This document shows positions 32,227 to 42,066 of a DNA stretch of 64,000 bases, one piece after another. The notes below the pieces were generated by a model. It saw nothing but the letters and a program-made list of their open reading frames with translations, was not told the DNA's origin and made no database searches. Where the stretch lies: positions 62,001-126,000 of the forward strand of contig JAPLOF010000022.1 in NCBI GenBank assembly GCA_026692665.1. The letters run 5' to 3'. The DNA is from Planctomycetota bacterium. Lineage in GTDB: Bacteria > Planctomycetota > UBA1135 > GCA-002686595. The position numbers were made by a program, and so were the translations under genes. Position 1 is the stretch's first letter. Each line of letters starts with the position of its first letter.

Positions 32227-33260
32227 TGCAGGTCGTCCACATCCCCGCGCACGGCGATCCGTCCGTGCTGCGCGTCGTCGACCTTCCGATCCCGGAGCCG
32301 GGCCCGGGCGAAGTGCTCGTGCGCATGCTCGCCGTCTCCGTCAACCACCTCGACCTGTGGTCGCGGCGCGGGATGCCCGGAGTGAAGCTGCCGCTGCCCC
32401 TGATCCCCGGCTGCGACGGCACCGGCGTGATCACGAAGCTCGGGAGCGGGGTCACGGGGCTGCGCGTGGGCGCGAAAGTCCTCGTCGAGCCCGGTTTCTC
32501 GTCCGGCACTTCGGCCCACGACCTGGCGGGCAACGACCACCTCTCCGACGACTACCAGATCCGCGGGGAGCACTTCGACGGCCTCTCGCGCGAGTACGTC
32601 GCCGTCGCCGCGCGTTTCGTCGTGCCGCTCCCCGATGGCCTCGACCCGGTCAGCACCGCTGCCACGCCGCTGGTGTTCCTCACGGCGTGGGGGATGCTGG
32701 TCACGCGAGCGCGCCTCCAGCCGGGCGAGAGCGTCCTCGTGATCGCCGGCACGAGCGGCGTCGGCTCGGCCTCCACCCAGATCGCCAAGGATCTCGGATG
32801 CCGCGTCGTCGCGACGGCCGGAACGGAGGCGAAGCGGACGTTGTGCCTCGAGCTCGGCGCCGATGCCGCCGTCGATCATTCGGATCCGAACTGGCCCAGC
32901 GTCGCGCGCAAGGCCTCGGGTGGACGAGGCTTCGACGTCGTGGTCGAGCACGTCGGCCCGGCCACCTGGGAAGGCTCGATGCGCGTACTCGCGCGCAACG
33001 GCCGACTCGTCACGTGCGGGGGCACGACGGGTCCGGCCGTCGCGATCCAGCTGCCGCACCTGTTCATCAAGAACCAGTCCGTGCTGGGATCGACGATGGG
33101 GCCGCGCAACGCGTTCCCCGCGATCCTCGCGAAGCTCGCGTCGGGCGCCTACCGCCCGGTCGTCGATCGCGTGATGCCGATGTCGCAGATGCGCCTCGCC
33201 CACGAACTTCTCGAATCGCGGCAGGTTCTGGGCAAGATCGTCCTGACGCCAGGGAGTTGA
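32226..33260 (+). CDS. Zinc-type alcohol dehydrogenase / quinone reductase (MDR family)
   Basis: A 344-residue medium-chain reductase. The N-terminal GroES-like domain holds GPGEVLVRMLAVSVNHLDLW and PGCDGTGVITKLGSGV. The nucleotide-binding motif AGTSGVGSASTQIAK is near residue 175. MDR members reduce enoyl-CoA, quinones or alcohols; within this operon an acyl-CoA-related role is likely but unproven. It overlaps the hydratase stop by 1 nt. Confidence 0.88.
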   Translation: MQVVHIPAHGDPSVLRVVDLPIPEPGPGEVLVRMLAVSVNHLDLWSRRGMPGVKLPLPLIPGCDGTGVITKLGSGVTGLRVGAKVLVEPGFSSGTSAHDLAGNDHLSDDYQIRGEHFDGLSREYVAVAARFVVPLPDGLDPVSTAATPLVFLTAWGMLVTRARLQPGESVLVIAGTSGVGSASTQIAKDLGCRVVATAGTEAKRTLCLELGADAAVDHSDPNWPSVARKASGGRGFDVVVEHVGPATWEGSMRVLARNGRLVTCGGTTGPAVAIQLPHLFIKNQSVLGSTMGPRNAFPAILAKLASGAYRPVVDRVMPMSQMRLAHELLESRQVLGKIVLTPGS

Positions 33261-33265
33261 ACGAC

Positions 33266-34129
33266 ATGGATGCGAACCTCATGCAGCGCGCGGCGGTGCT
33301 CGGCGCGGGAACGATGGGCCACGGGATCGCGCACGTCCTGGCCTCGGTCGGGATCGAGACGCGCCTCTACGACGTGGCGCCGGCCGCGGTCGAGAAGGGG
33401 CTCGGCGCGGTCCGCGCGAACCTCGAGAAAGGTGTCGAGAAGGGCAAGGTCTCGGCGAGCGACCGCGATGCGGCGCTCGCGCGCCTCTCGGGAACCACGC
33501 GCTTCGAGGAGGCGATCGAGGGCGTCGACGTCGTGATCGAGGCCGTGCCCGAGAAGCTCGAGCTGAAGCAGCAGATCTTCGAGTCCCTCGGACGTCGCCT
33601 GGGCGCGGATGTGCTGCTCGCCACGAACACGAGCTCGCTCTCGATCACGCGCATCGCGAACATCACGGTGAGCCCCGAACGCGTCGTGGGGATGCACTTC
33701 TTCAACCCCGTGCACATCATGAAGCTGGTCGAGGTGGTCGAGACTCCGAAGAGCTCCGAAGGCGCGGTGCAGGCGGCGATCCAACTCGGCCGTCGCATGG
33801 GCAAGGACCCGATCCGCGTGAAGGATGCGCCCGGCTTCGCCAGCTCGCGCCTCGGCATCGCGATCGGCCTCGAGGCGATCCGCATGGTCGAGTCCGGCGT
33901 CGGCAGCTCCGAGGACATCGACAAGGCCATGAAGCTCGGTTACGGGTTCCCGATGGGGCCGCTGGAGTTGACGGACACGGTCGGCCTCGACGTCCGCCTC
34001 TCGATCGCGGAGTACTTGGAGCGCGAACTGGGGGAGCGCTTCGCGCCGCCGAAGCTCCTCCGCGACATGGTCTTGCGCGGGGAACTTGGCAAGAAGAGCG
34101 GCAAGGGCTTCTATGTCTGGACGAAGTGA
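33266..34129 (+). CDS. 3-hydroxyacyl-CoA (3-hydroxybutyryl-CoA) dehydrogenase
   Basis: A 287-residue NAD-dependent enzyme of beta-oxidation or butyrate metabolism. The Rossmann motif VLGAGTMGHGIA is at residues 11-22, NTSSLSITRIA and GMHFFNPVHIMKLVEVV carry the catalytic His, and FPMGPLELTDTVGLD is the C-terminal domain signature. The length is that of the Hbd type. The gene begins 5 nt after the MDR gene, with GGGAG upstream. Confidence 0.94.
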   Translation: MDANLMQRAAVLGAGTMGHGIAHVLASVGIETRLYDVAPAAVEKGLGAVRANLEKGVEKGKVSASDRDAALARLSGTTRFEEAIEGVDVVIEAVPEKLELKQQIFESLGRRLGADVLLATNTSSLSITRIANITVSPERVVGMHFFNPVHIMKLVEVVETPKSSEGAVQAAIQLGRRMGKDPIRVKDAPGFASSRLGIAIGLEAIRMVESGVGSSEDIDKAMKLGYGFPMGPLELTDTVGLDVRLSIAEYLERELGERFAPPKLLRDMVLRGELGKKSGKGFYVWTK

Positions 34130-35372
34130 GCGCCGCGCGGGACTCGCGGAGGTCCCGCCGGTGCCCGCATCGCGGTTCGCCCTGCCACGCGCGCACCACG
34201 GAGTGCTCGCGGACGCGGACCGCACGGCTCTCCTGCGCGTCGTGACGGCGCTGCTCTCGACGCCGACCGCCCCCTACTTCGAGGACGGGATGCTGGCGGT
34301 CGTGCGCGCGCTCGCCGCGGAGATCCCGGGCGTCACGCTGCGATCGGACGAGCACGGCAACCTGATCGCGCGACGCACCGGTTCCGGATCCCGGACCCTG
34401 GCCTTCAGCGCGCACCTCGATCATCCGGGGTTCCACCCGTTCCTGCGGCGCGGGCGTGCACCGGCGGCCACGCTGCACGGCGGAGTCCCGATGACGTTCC
34501 TTCCGGGTGCGGAACTGCGCTTCCACGACGCGCGGTCGCTCCGATCCGTCGCGACGGCGCGCGTGGCGACCGCTGCGAAGGGCGACGACGACCTCGTGTA
34601 CGTGGAACTCGAGGACGTGCGGGGTGTCGTCGAACCCGGATCGTTCGGCGTCTTCGACCTGCCCGGCGGCGTCATGCGCGGCACGCGTCTGTCGGCCCGC
34701 GTGTGCGACGATCTCCTGGGGGCGGCGGCCATCCTCGTCGCGCTCGCGATCCTCGCGCGCGAGGGACATCCCCGGCCACTGGCGGGGATCTTCACGCGTG
34801 CGGAGGAGACAGGGTTCGTGGGCTGCATCGGCCTGCTCGAGAGCGGCGTGCTCGGCAAGCAGACCTCGGTGGTTGGTCTCGAATGCTCGCCCCGGCGCGC
34901 GACGGCGAAGGTCGGCCGTGGGCCCGTCGTGCGCGTCGGGGATCGGCTCTCGGTCTTCGATCCCGAGCTGACGCACGGGCTCCAGGATGCGGCGAGCCGC
35001 GTCAAGGCACGCGCGCCGCAGTTCGCCGCGCAGCGCGCGTTGATGGACGGCGGCAGCTGCGAATCGACCGCCTACAACGCCTGGGGCGTGCCCGCTGGCG
35101 GAGCGTGCCTCGCACTGGGCAACTACCACAACTGCGGGCCCGACGGCGGGATCGCCGCGGAGTTCGTGGACTGGAACGACCTCGAAGGGCTCGTGGCGCT
35201 CCTGGTCGAGATGGCGCGCGGCTTTGATACCCCGGGCGCCGTCGCGGGAGCCTCGGGAATCCGCGCACGGCTGATCCGCAATTGGGAGCGCGAAAGCGGC
35301 CAGCTCTCGAGGTCGTCGGCGCGACTCTGCACGCCCGCGAGGACAGCAGCCCGGAAACGAAGGAGTTCCTGA
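34113..35372 (+). CDS. M42/M28-like metallopeptidase
   Basis: A 419-residue zinc peptidase-like protein. Metal-ligand segments are AFSAHLDHPGFH, ARVCDDLLGAAAIL and FTRAEETGFVGC, in the order of the M42/M28 aminopeptidase group. A late DGGSCESTAYNAWG may give another ligand. Substrate unknown. The ATG at 34113 overlaps the dehydrogenase gene by 17 nt; GTG at 34203 is an alternative that avoids an Arg-rich start. The stop overlaps the next ATG. Confidence 0.78.
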   Translation: MSGRSERRAGLAEVPPVPASRFALPRAHHGVLADADRTALLRVVTALLSTPTAPYFEDGMLAVVRALAAEIPGVTLRSDEHGNLIARRTGSGSRTLAFSAHLDHPGFHPFLRRGRAPAATLHGGVPMTFLPGAELRFHDARSLRSVATARVATAAKGDDDLVYVELEDVRGVVEPGSFGVFDLPGGVMRGTRLSARVCDDLLGAAAILVALAILAREGHPRPLAGIFTRAEETGFVGCIGLLESGVLGKQTSVVGLECSPRRATAKVGRGPVVRVGDRLSVFDPELTHGLQDAASRVKARAPQFAAQRALMDGGSCESTAYNAWGVPAGGACLALGNYHNCGPDGGIAAEFVDWNDLEGLVALLVEMARGFDTPGAVAGASGIRARLIRNWERESGQLSRSSARLCTPARTAARKRRSS

Positions 35373-36001
35373 TGACCGATACCGGTTGGGGTGACGAGGC
35401 GGCGGCACCGCCGAAGAAGAGCGGCTTCCCGAAGTGGCTCCTCTTCTGTGGAGGCGGCTGCCTGCTCGCCGTGATCCTCGGCGCGATCGTGATCAAGCTG
35501 GGCTTCGACCACGTGAAGGAATGGGGGCAGGCCGAGCAGCAGTTGCCCGCGCTGCAGGCCGCGTTGCCCTTCGATCCGCTCCCGCCCGAGACCGAGTTCA
35601 AGTTCGCGATCCGCTTCCCGATGGACTGGTTCATCTTCCAGGACTCGCGCGGTTACGTGATGTTCTTCTTCCTCGCGCGCGCCGGCGACGGCGAGGAACT
35701 GCGCCGGACCGTCCTCAGCCCGGACTTCAACGGCTTCGGGATGGGCAAGCGCTCGGAACAACAGGAAGCGACCGTCAACGTCCAGGGGCGCGACGTGAAG
35801 GGGCTGAGGTTCCTCCAGGCGAAAGGCGCCGGACAGAACACCGGCGAGACGCAAGGCCCGAGCATCCTGCTCGAGGTCGGACCCGAGGCGGGGACGCACG
35901 TCGTCGTCGTGCAGATCACGCGGGCGGGCTCGGACGCACCGATCACCGACGAAGACGTACGGACCCTTTTGAAGCCCTTCCATGTCGGCCCAGACCGCTG
36001 A
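35372..36001 (+). CDS. Single-pass membrane protein, unknown function
   Basis: A 209-residue protein with a cytoplasmic N-terminus of about 25 residues, one membrane helix (WLLFCGGGCLLAVILGAIVI) and a globular exported domain. No family is recognised. The start has AAGGAG seven nt upstream and overlaps the peptidase stop (TGATG). The following gene has a similar layout (one helix, then an extracytoplasmic domain ending in a ...LLKPFH/LVKPLV-like tail), suggesting a related pair. Confidence 0.72.
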   Translation: MTDTGWGDEAAAPPKKSGFPKWLLFCGGGCLLAVILGAIVIKLGFDHVKEWGQAEQQLPALQAALPFDPLPPETEFKFAIRFPMDWFIFQDSRGYVMFFFLARAGDGEELRRTVLSPDFNGFGMGKRSEQQEATVNVQGRDVKGLRFLQAKGAGQNTGETQGPSILLEVGPEAGTHVVVVQITRAGSDAPITDEDVRTLLKPFHVGPDR

Positions 36002-36674
36002 AAACCCGCATAGCCTGCCTTCCGGCGGTGCACTGATCGCCGTCGCGCTGGGCCTGATGGTCCTCGCCGGCGTCACCGCTTTCCTGCTGCTCGGCACCGG
36101 AGGACCGATCGACGGTCGTGCCAGGATGGTCCAGGCATTCGGCGTCGCCGACTTGCCGTTCGCGCTGCAGATCGCGTCCGCCACCAAGATGTCGAGCGGC
36201 GGCGAACTCGTCGTCTACGAGACGCCCGGCGCTCCGGTCGAGCCCGCGCGGCCGGAGCCCGAGGGGACGGCCAAAGGAGTGGCCGTTTCCCGGGTGGACT
36301 GGTCCAAGGTGGAGATTCCGGAGGCGAGCGGCGCACCTCGCCAAGCCTCCTTCCTGTTCGTGCCCGGAGAACGCGGGCGCAGCGTCCTGGAGGAGATGAT
36401 CCGCGAAGTCCGCGGCAAAGACCGCACCGAGCTCGACGACAAGGGCGGAACCGTACTGGTCGGTCGCGGCAAGCTCGACTTCCGCGGCTGGGACAGCGAC
36501 TGGATCCATCTGCGCACGTACGAGCCGGGCGGCACATTCCGCGACGCGATGCGGATCTCGCTCTCCACGCCGGAGGATCCGTGCGTGTTGACAGCGACAT
36601 GGCCGCGGGGGACGCCGGCGGCCCGGGAGCAGCTCGAGGAACTCGTCAAGCCCCTGGTCGCGAAGCCGCGCTGA
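35982..36674 (+). CDS. Single-pass membrane protein, unknown function
   Basis: A 230-residue protein with one helix (LIAVALGLMVLAGVTAFLLL) and an exported domain. It overlaps the previous gene by 20 nt. The exported part (MVQAFGVADLPFALQIASAT, SFLFVPGERGRS) parallels the neighbour's organisation. No function is suggested. Its last 29 nt overlap the 3' end of glcF on the other strand. Confidence 0.7.
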   Translation: MSAQTAENPHSLPSGGALIAVALGLMVLAGVTAFLLLGTGGPIDGRARMVQAFGVADLPFALQIASATKMSSGGELVVYETPGAPVEPARPEPEGTAKGVAVSRVDWSKVEIPEASGAPRQASFLFVPGERGRSVLEEMIREVRGKDRTELDDKGGTVLVGRGKLDFRGWDSDWIHLRTYEPGGTFRDAMRISLSTPEDPCVLTATWPRGTPAAREQLEELVKPLVAKPR

Positions 36675-37977
36675 GCACGAACTCGTCGATCACCTCGGCG
36701 ACGTGCAACACGCGCACGCCCACGCCGGCACGCCGGATGCCCGCCGCCCACTGGAGCTGGCAGCCCGGATTCGCGGTCACGAGCACGCTCGCGCCCGTCG
36801 CGCGCAGGGCTTCGAGCTTCGGGTCCAGGATCCGCGTGGCGTCGTCGGGTCGCAGCAGGGAGTAGATGCCCGCCGAGCCGCAGCAGCTCTCGGCGGCTTC
36901 CATCTCGACGAGTTCGACACCCGGGACGCGCCGCAGGATGTCGCGCGGCTCGCGCCGGATGCGCTGGCCGTGCAGCAGGTGGCAGGGATCGTCCCACGTC
37001 ACGCGCACGGTGTCGCGCGCGCGGACGTTGGCGATCAGCGCCGCGAGCCCTTCGGCGCCCGCGCCGCGCGCCAGGAACTCGCACAGGTCGAGCGTGCGGC
37101 GCGAGAGCGCCTGCGCGCGCCGCTCGTGATCCGGCTCGCCGGGAACCGCGTGCGCGAGCTCCTTCAGGTGCGAGCCGCACCCCGCGCTGTTGACGACGAG
37201 CGGCAGCGGCGCGCCGGCCTCGTCGACGAGCGCGTCGAACGCGGCGATCGTCTCCACCGCCAGTGCGCGCGCCCCAGCCGGCTCGCCGTTGTGCGCGTGC
37301 AGCGAACCGCAACACACGTGCTGCCGAGACACATGCACGTCGAAGCCGCATGCAGCCAGCACGCGGACGGTTGCGCGGTTCGTCGCGCCGAGCAGTTCCG
37401 GCATCACGCAGCCCTCGAGCAGCGCGACGGCCCCGCGTCGTGCGCCCAAGGCCGGCGTGAAGACCGGCAGCCGCGTGCGCTCGCTGGCCGGCGGGATCGA
37501 CGGCGCGTCGCGCAGACCATGGCCCGCAGGGCCGGCGATGCGCGCGGCGAGCCCCACGAGACCCGCGCGCTGTGCTGCGCGTCCGACGACCGCGACGAAG
37601 CGGAGCGCGCCGCGGTCGCGCAACAGGAGGTCGAAACCCACGCGACGGCCCAGTCGCTGGAATGCGGTGCGATCGCGGCGCGGCTCGAGCGCGCCGCGTG
37701 CATGCTCCATCAAGTGCCCGAACTGCACGCCGGACGGGCACACCGTTTCGCAGTTGCGGCACAGGAGACAAAAGTCGAGTTCGTCGGCGTAGTCGGCGTC
37801 GGCTTCGATCGCGCCCTCGGCCAGCGCGCGCATCATGTGGATGCGGCCGCGCGGGCTGGACGACTCGACGCCGGTCAGGCGGTAGGTCGGGCACGTGTTC
37901 AGGCACAGGCCGCAGTGGATGCAGTCGAGGCTGCCCACGTAGTCGACGAGCTGCTGCGGATCGCGCGGATCCATCAC
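36646..37977 (-). CDS. glcF: Glycolate oxidase iron-sulfur subunit
   Basis: A 443-residue subunit passing electrons from glycolate oxidation to the quinone pool. Two ferredoxin-type 4Fe-4S motifs are complete: CIHCGLCLNTCP (Cys19, 22, 25, 29) and CLLCRNCETVCP (Cys70, 73, 76, 80). CCF-type cysteine-rich segments follow in the C-terminal half (HVCCGSLHAHNG, ESCCGSAG). It starts at GTG overlapping the glcE stop (GTGA) or at the next codon, ATG. It completes the glcD-glcE-glcF set. Confidence 0.94.
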   Translation of the reverse strand: MMDPRDPQQLVDYVGSLDCIHCGLCLNTCPTYRLTGVESSSPRGRIHMMRALAEGAIEADADYADELDFCLLCRNCETVCPSGVQFGHLMEHARGALEPRRDRTAFQRLGRRVGFDLLLRDRGALRFVAVVGRAAQRAGLVGLAARIAGPAGHGLRDAPSIPPASERTRLPVFTPALGARRGAVALLEGCVMPELLGATNRATVRVLAACGFDVHVSRQHVCCGSLHAHNGEPAGARALAVETIAAFDALVDEAGAPLPLVVNSAGCGSHLKELAHAVPGEPDHERRAQALSRRTLDLCEFLARGAGAEGLAALIANVRARDTVRVTWDDPCHLLHGQRIRREPRDILRRVPGVELVEMEAAESCCGSAGIYSLLRPDDATRILDPKLEALRATGASVLVTANPGCQLQWAAGIRRAGVGVRVLHVAEVIDEFVLSAASRPGA

Positions 37978-39161
37978 AAGCCTCCCGCGAGACGGCCGGT
38001 TGCCCAGAGCCCGTTCGGATCGAGGTTCGCGCGGATGCGGCGCATCAAAGCGATCCCGGCCGGTTCATCCGGTCCGAACAGGTCCACCCGCGCGCGCAGT
38101 TCGTCCTCGAGCCCGCGCCAGTGCACGCGCGCCCCGACGCGCGCAAGGTCGGCGGAGATACGCTCGACGACACCGCGGTCGAGCGGACGGATCGACGCGT
38201 CGACGATGCCGAGTGCCGGGTTGGCCGCGATCCGCGTCTCGATCCCGGACCTGTCGAGGGCGAAGAGCGTCCTGTTGAGCGCGGTCGGCTTGCAGGTGAT
38301 TCGCACGGTGCGCCATCCGCCCGGGTACTCGTTCCCGAAGCTCGCGTTCCAGGTCAGCGGCACCTGCGCTTCGTCCCGCGTTCCGGGTCGAGCGACGATC
38401 CAGGGCAGAGCGGGCAGAGCAGCCTGGAGCGACGAGACCTCGCTCTCGACGACGGCTGTGCCGCCGCCGAGCAGCGCGTTGACCATCCACTTCGACTCCG
38501 AGTCGCGCGTGAAGTCGGTGACGAGCACCGCCCAGGCGGCCCGCGAGAGCCGCGTGACCGCGCGCGCCATCTCGAGCGCCGACTCGCGCGTCGGATGGAA
38601 TGCGAGGCCGACCGCGCGCAGCCCGGGCGCCGCGTGCAGGCGCAGCGAGACTTCGGCGACGAGACCGAGTGTCCCGTGCGCGCCGGTGTGCAGCCGTTGC
38701 AGGTCGAAGCCGGTGACGTTCTTGACGAGGCGTCCGCCCGTCTTCGCGGTCGTCCCGTCCGCCATCACGACGCGCAGCCCGAGCACGTGGTCGCGCAACG
38801 GGCCGAATCGCAGACGGTCCATGCCGCTCTGTCCGGCCGCGACGACGCCGCCGACGGTGACGTTGCTGGGCGCCGGGATCGCGGGCGACAGATGGTGACC
38901 GTTGCGCGCGACGAGCGCTTCGAGCTCGGCCCACGGCGTCCCCGCGAGCGCCGTGATCACGCCGTCGCCCGGCTCGTACACGACGACACCCGACAAGCGA
39001 CGCGTCGAGAGCTCGATGTCGACGCGCGCAGCCGGCTTCGTCCACGTGCGCTTCGTGTTCCCGCCGGTCGCGAGGACGACGGCGCGCTCGCGCGCGGCGT
39101 GCCGCACTGCCTCCGCCGCCTCCTCGATCGAGCGCGGCGCGACGACCGTCGCCGTGCTCAA
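37974..39161 (-). CDS. glcE: Glycolate oxidase FAD-binding subunit
   Basis: A 395-residue PCMH-type FAD-binding protein. Landmarks are VVLATGGNTKRTW, PAPSNVTVGGVVAAGQSGMDR, KTGGRLVKNVTGFDL and HTGAHGTLGLVAEVSLRL. It starts at TTG, which overlaps the glcD stop as TTGA; no ATG is available before the FAD domain, so this start is nearly forced. It acts with GlcD and GlcF as the glycolate dehydrogenase complex. Confidence 0.93.
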   Translation of the reverse strand: MSTATVVAPRSIEEAAEAVRHAARERAVVLATGGNTKRTWTKPAARVDIELSTRRLSGVVVYEPGDGVITALAGTPWAELEALVARNGHHLSPAIPAPSNVTVGGVVAAGQSGMDRLRFGPLRDHVLGLRVVMADGTTAKTGGRLVKNVTGFDLQRLHTGAHGTLGLVAEVSLRLHAAPGLRAVGLAFHPTRESALEMARAVTRLSRAAWAVLVTDFTRDSESKWMVNALLGGGTAVVESEVSSLQAALPALPWIVARPGTRDEAQVPLTWNASFGNEYPGGWRTVRITCKPTALNRTLFALDRSGIETRIAANPALGIVDASIRPLDRGVVERISADLARVGARVHWRGLEDELRARVDLFGPDEPAGIALMRRIRANLDPNGLWATGRLAGGL

Positions 39162-40585
39162 CGCGTACCTCCGCGCGGATCGCGCGTGCGTGTCTCGCGG
39201 CACGCGTGCACGGGCAGCAGCTTGCCCGGGTTCATCCGCCGCAGCGGATCCCACGCGTCGCGCACGCGGCACTGCGCGTCGAGGTCGGGACCTGTGAACA
39301 TCCACTCCATCGCCCCGATCTTCTCCAGCCCGACGCCGTGTTCGCCCGTCAGCGATCCGCCGGCGGCGATGCAGGCCTTCAGGATCTCGTCGCCGGCCTC
39401 GAGCACGCGCCGCAGCTCCTCGGCGTTGCGCCGGTCGTAGGGGATGTTCGGATGCAGGTTCCCGTCGCCGGCGTGGAAGACGTTTGCGATGCGCAACCCG
39501 CGCGCGTGGCAGATCGCGATCGTCTGACGCACGAGCTCGCGCAGCTTCGTCCGCGGCACGACCGCATCGCACACGTACAGGTCCGGCGCCACGCGACCCA
39601 TCGCGCCGTACGCGCCCTTGCGCCCGGCCCACAGGCGCGCGCGCTCGGCCTCGTCGCGCGCGCGGCGGACGTCGAACGCGCCGCGCGCGACGAGCAGCGG
39701 CTCGATCGCGTCGACGGTCGCGGCAACCTCGGCCTCGGAGCCCTCGGCCTCGACGAGCATCACGGCTTTCACGCCCTTCGGATAGCCGGCGGCCAGCACG
39801 CTCGATTCGACCGCCTCGATCGTCAGCTCGTCGAGGATCTCGATGGCCGACGGCTCGAGCCGCGCGGCGATCAGGTCGCTGACCGCGTCGCAGGCCGCGT
39901 CGAGGTCGCGGAACAAGGCCAGCATCGTGACGGTGACCGGCGGTACCGGCAGCAGCGCGACGGTGATCTCGGTGGCGATGCCGAAGAGGCCCTCGCTGCC
40001 GACGAAGAGGCCGACGAGGTCGTAGCCCTGCGCGTCGACGGCGGGTCGCGACAGGTCGAGCACCTCGCCGTCGGGCAACACGATCACGAGACCGAGCACG
40101 TGGCGCGTCGTCGATCCGTACCGGAAGCAGTGGGGACCGCCCGAGTTCTCGCCGACGTTGCCGCCGATCGTGCAGGCCTTCTGGCTCGACGGATCGGGCG
40201 CGTAGAAGAGGCCGTGCTCGGCCGCCGCGTGCGTCAGGTCGACGTTGACGACGCCGGCCTGCACGCGCGCGCAGCGGTTCTCGGCATCGATCTCCAGCAC
40301 GTCGCGCATGCGCGCGGTGCCGATCACGACGCCGCCCGCGACCGGGGTCGCGCCGCCCGAGAGCCCCGTGCCCGCGCCGCGTGGGACGATCGGGATGCCG
40401 TGGGTGTGCAGGATTCTCATGGCCGCGGCCGTCTCGCGCGTGTCGCGCGGGAGGATCACGAGTTCCGGGACATGTCGCGCAAACGCCAGGCCGTCCGATT
40501 CGTAGGTGACACGACGCGCGCGTTCGGCGAGCACTCCCGAATGACCGAGGATGGCCCGGAGTTCCTCGACGACGCGCGCGTCCAT
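39158..40585 (-). CDS. glcD: Glycolate oxidase catalytic FAD subunit
   Basis: A 475-residue FAD-dependent 2-hydroxyacid dehydrogenase that oxidises glycolate to glyoxylate. Seen: IPIVPRGAGTGLSGGATP, CTIGGNVGENSGGPHCFRYG, YDLVGLFVGSEGLFG, and the C-terminal substrate site HAGDGNLHPNI with GEHGVGLEKI. Its ATG shares a base with the stop of the ABC permease gene, placing glycolate oxidase and transporter on one transcript. Confidence 0.95.
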   Translation of the reverse strand: MDARVVEELRAILGHSGVLAERARRVTYESDGLAFARHVPELVILPRDTRETAAAMRILHTHGIPIVPRGAGTGLSGGATPVAGGVVIGTARMRDVLEIDAENRCARVQAGVVNVDLTHAAAEHGLFYAPDPSSQKACTIGGNVGENSGGPHCFRYGSTTRHVLGLVIVLPDGEVLDLSRPAVDAQGYDLVGLFVGSEGLFGIATEITVALLPVPPVTVTMLALFRDLDAACDAVSDLIAARLEPSAIEILDELTIEAVESSVLAAGYPKGVKAVMLVEAEGSEAEVAATVDAIEPLLVARGAFDVRRARDEAERARLWAGRKGAYGAMGRVAPDLYVCDAVVPRTKLRELVRQTIAICHARGLRIANVFHAGDGNLHPNIPYDRRNAEELRRVLEAGDEILKACIAAGGSLTGEHGVGLEKIGAMEWMFTGPDLDAQCRVRDAWDPLRRMNPGKLLPVHACRETRTRDPRGGTR

Positions 40586-42066
40586 CAGAAGTCGATGCGC
40601 GCGAGACGCCAGCGCGCCAGGAGCAGGAGCACCAGCGCGAAGAGGATCGAGGTCCCGATCGAGACGAACGCGTTGTATCGCCAAGGAGCCGACCAACCGA
40701 AGGTCCGCGCGTACCAGAGCTGAGGCGGCTGGTTCGTCGCGCTCTTCTTGTCGACGCGCAGTTCGACGAGGAAGTCCTTCAGGGCCTTGTCGCGTTCCTC
40801 GGCCGTGCCGTACGTGTGCTGGAAGGAGGCATCGAGTTCGTAGAGGGCCTCCTCGACCGCCAGGAAGCCGTGCGCGCGCTCGACGTCCGGGTCCGCGCCG
40901 CGTACCCGCCAGCGCACCCACGAGACGTCGATCGCTTCCGTGCCTGGCCGGCCGTTGCGCACGGGCTTGTCCGCCGTGCCGGGTTCCTTCTCGACGATCT
41001 TCGCGTACTCGAAGGCGAACGAAGTCGGCGAGCGGAGCTTGCCCTCCCGCTCGGGGTCCCGGCGCTCTCGGCGGGACAGCGCGATGCGCGCGGTCTCGGC
41101 GCCCGCCGAATCGCGCGCGATCCACACCGCCGGCGCCGAGGAGAGGTCGACCACCACCCCGCCATCGCGCACGAAACCACCCGGCGATCCCAGGACCGAA
41201 ACGTACTCGTTGGCGTCGCGCAGGCGCGGCTCGGATTCCGTCACCGACCTGCGCAAGCCTGCGATGACGTAGTCCGCGTCGCTGGTCTTCGGCAGGGTCC
41301 AGTGCAGGGCGTTGAGCGTGTCCACGAGGAAACCGAAGCGCTTCTCGCCCGGGGGCTCCTCTTCGCCGCGCTTCTCGGCCTCGCGCGCCACGACCTGCGA
41401 GTGTTCTGTCTGGATCCAGATCTGCTGGATGCAGCCGGTGAACACGAAGAACATCAGCGTCGTCAGGATCGAGGCGATGCTGCTGCGCGTACCGACGGCC
41501 ACGGCGACGGAGACGCTGTGCACCAGGGCGAAGACGTATGTCAACGTCAGCGCGCTCCACAGGAAGGCCGGGTCGCTGAAACCGGACGTCACGAGGAACC
41601 CGACGTGCATGCCGAGGACGAGGAGGAACGACAGGATCGCGACGAAGATCACGCCGGCGCAGTAGCGGGCGAAGAGCAGCGCGAAACGTCCGACGGGCTT
41701 CGAGAACAGCGTGTCCGCCGCGCCCTTCTCCAGCATGCGCGGGACGAAGAACGCGGTCGCCGCGATGCAGAACAGGAGCCCGACGGTACCGGCGAGTCCC
41801 TGGACGATCCCTTCCTGGATCCCGCGGACGACGGCCACGTTGAGGTCGTCGACCTTCGGCACGGCTCCGCCGAACGCGCGCATCAGGTCGTCGTAGCTCC
41901 AGGTCTTCAGGCCGTAGAGCAGCGAGATACCGTCGGGCCGGAACCCCACGAGGAACGTGGGCAGGATCAGGATGGCCGCGAGCCCGACGAGCAGACGGAA
42001 CACCTTGTCGTCGAGCACCTGGCGGAACGCGTCCTCGAAGAGTGCGCCGATCACGTGACGGTTCAT
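40585..42066 (-). CDS. ABC-2-type transporter permease
   Basis: A 493-residue membrane subunit with about six hydrophobic segments: one near the N-terminus (LLVGLAAILILPTFLVGF), a cluster at about 105-240, and one at the C-terminus (ILFALVLLLLARWRL). A large extracytoplasmic segment of about 215 residues separates the last two. It partners the ATPase encoded immediately upstream (ATGA overlap). Cargo unknown. Confidence 0.87.
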   Translation of the reverse strand: MNRHVIGALFEDAFRQVLDDKVFRLLVGLAAILILPTFLVGFRPDGISLLYGLKTWSYDDLMRAFGGAVPKVDDLNVAVVRGIQEGIVQGLAGTVGLLFCIAATAFFVPRMLEKGAADTLFSKPVGRFALLFARYCAGVIFVAILSFLLVLGMHVGFLVTSGFSDPAFLWSALTLTYVFALVHSVSVAVAVGTRSSIASILTTLMFFVFTGCIQQIWIQTEHSQVVAREAEKRGEEEPPGEKRFGFLVDTLNALHWTLPKTSDADYVIAGLRRSVTESEPRLRDANEYVSVLGSPGGFVRDGGVVVDLSSAPAVWIARDSAGAETARIALSRRERRDPEREGKLRSPTSFAFEYAKIVEKEPGTADKPVRNGRPGTEAIDVSWVRWRVRGADPDVERAHGFLAVEEALYELDASFQHTYGTAEERDKALKDFLVELRVDKKSATNQPPQLWYARTFGWSAPWRYNAFVSIGTSILFALVLLLLARWRLARIDF

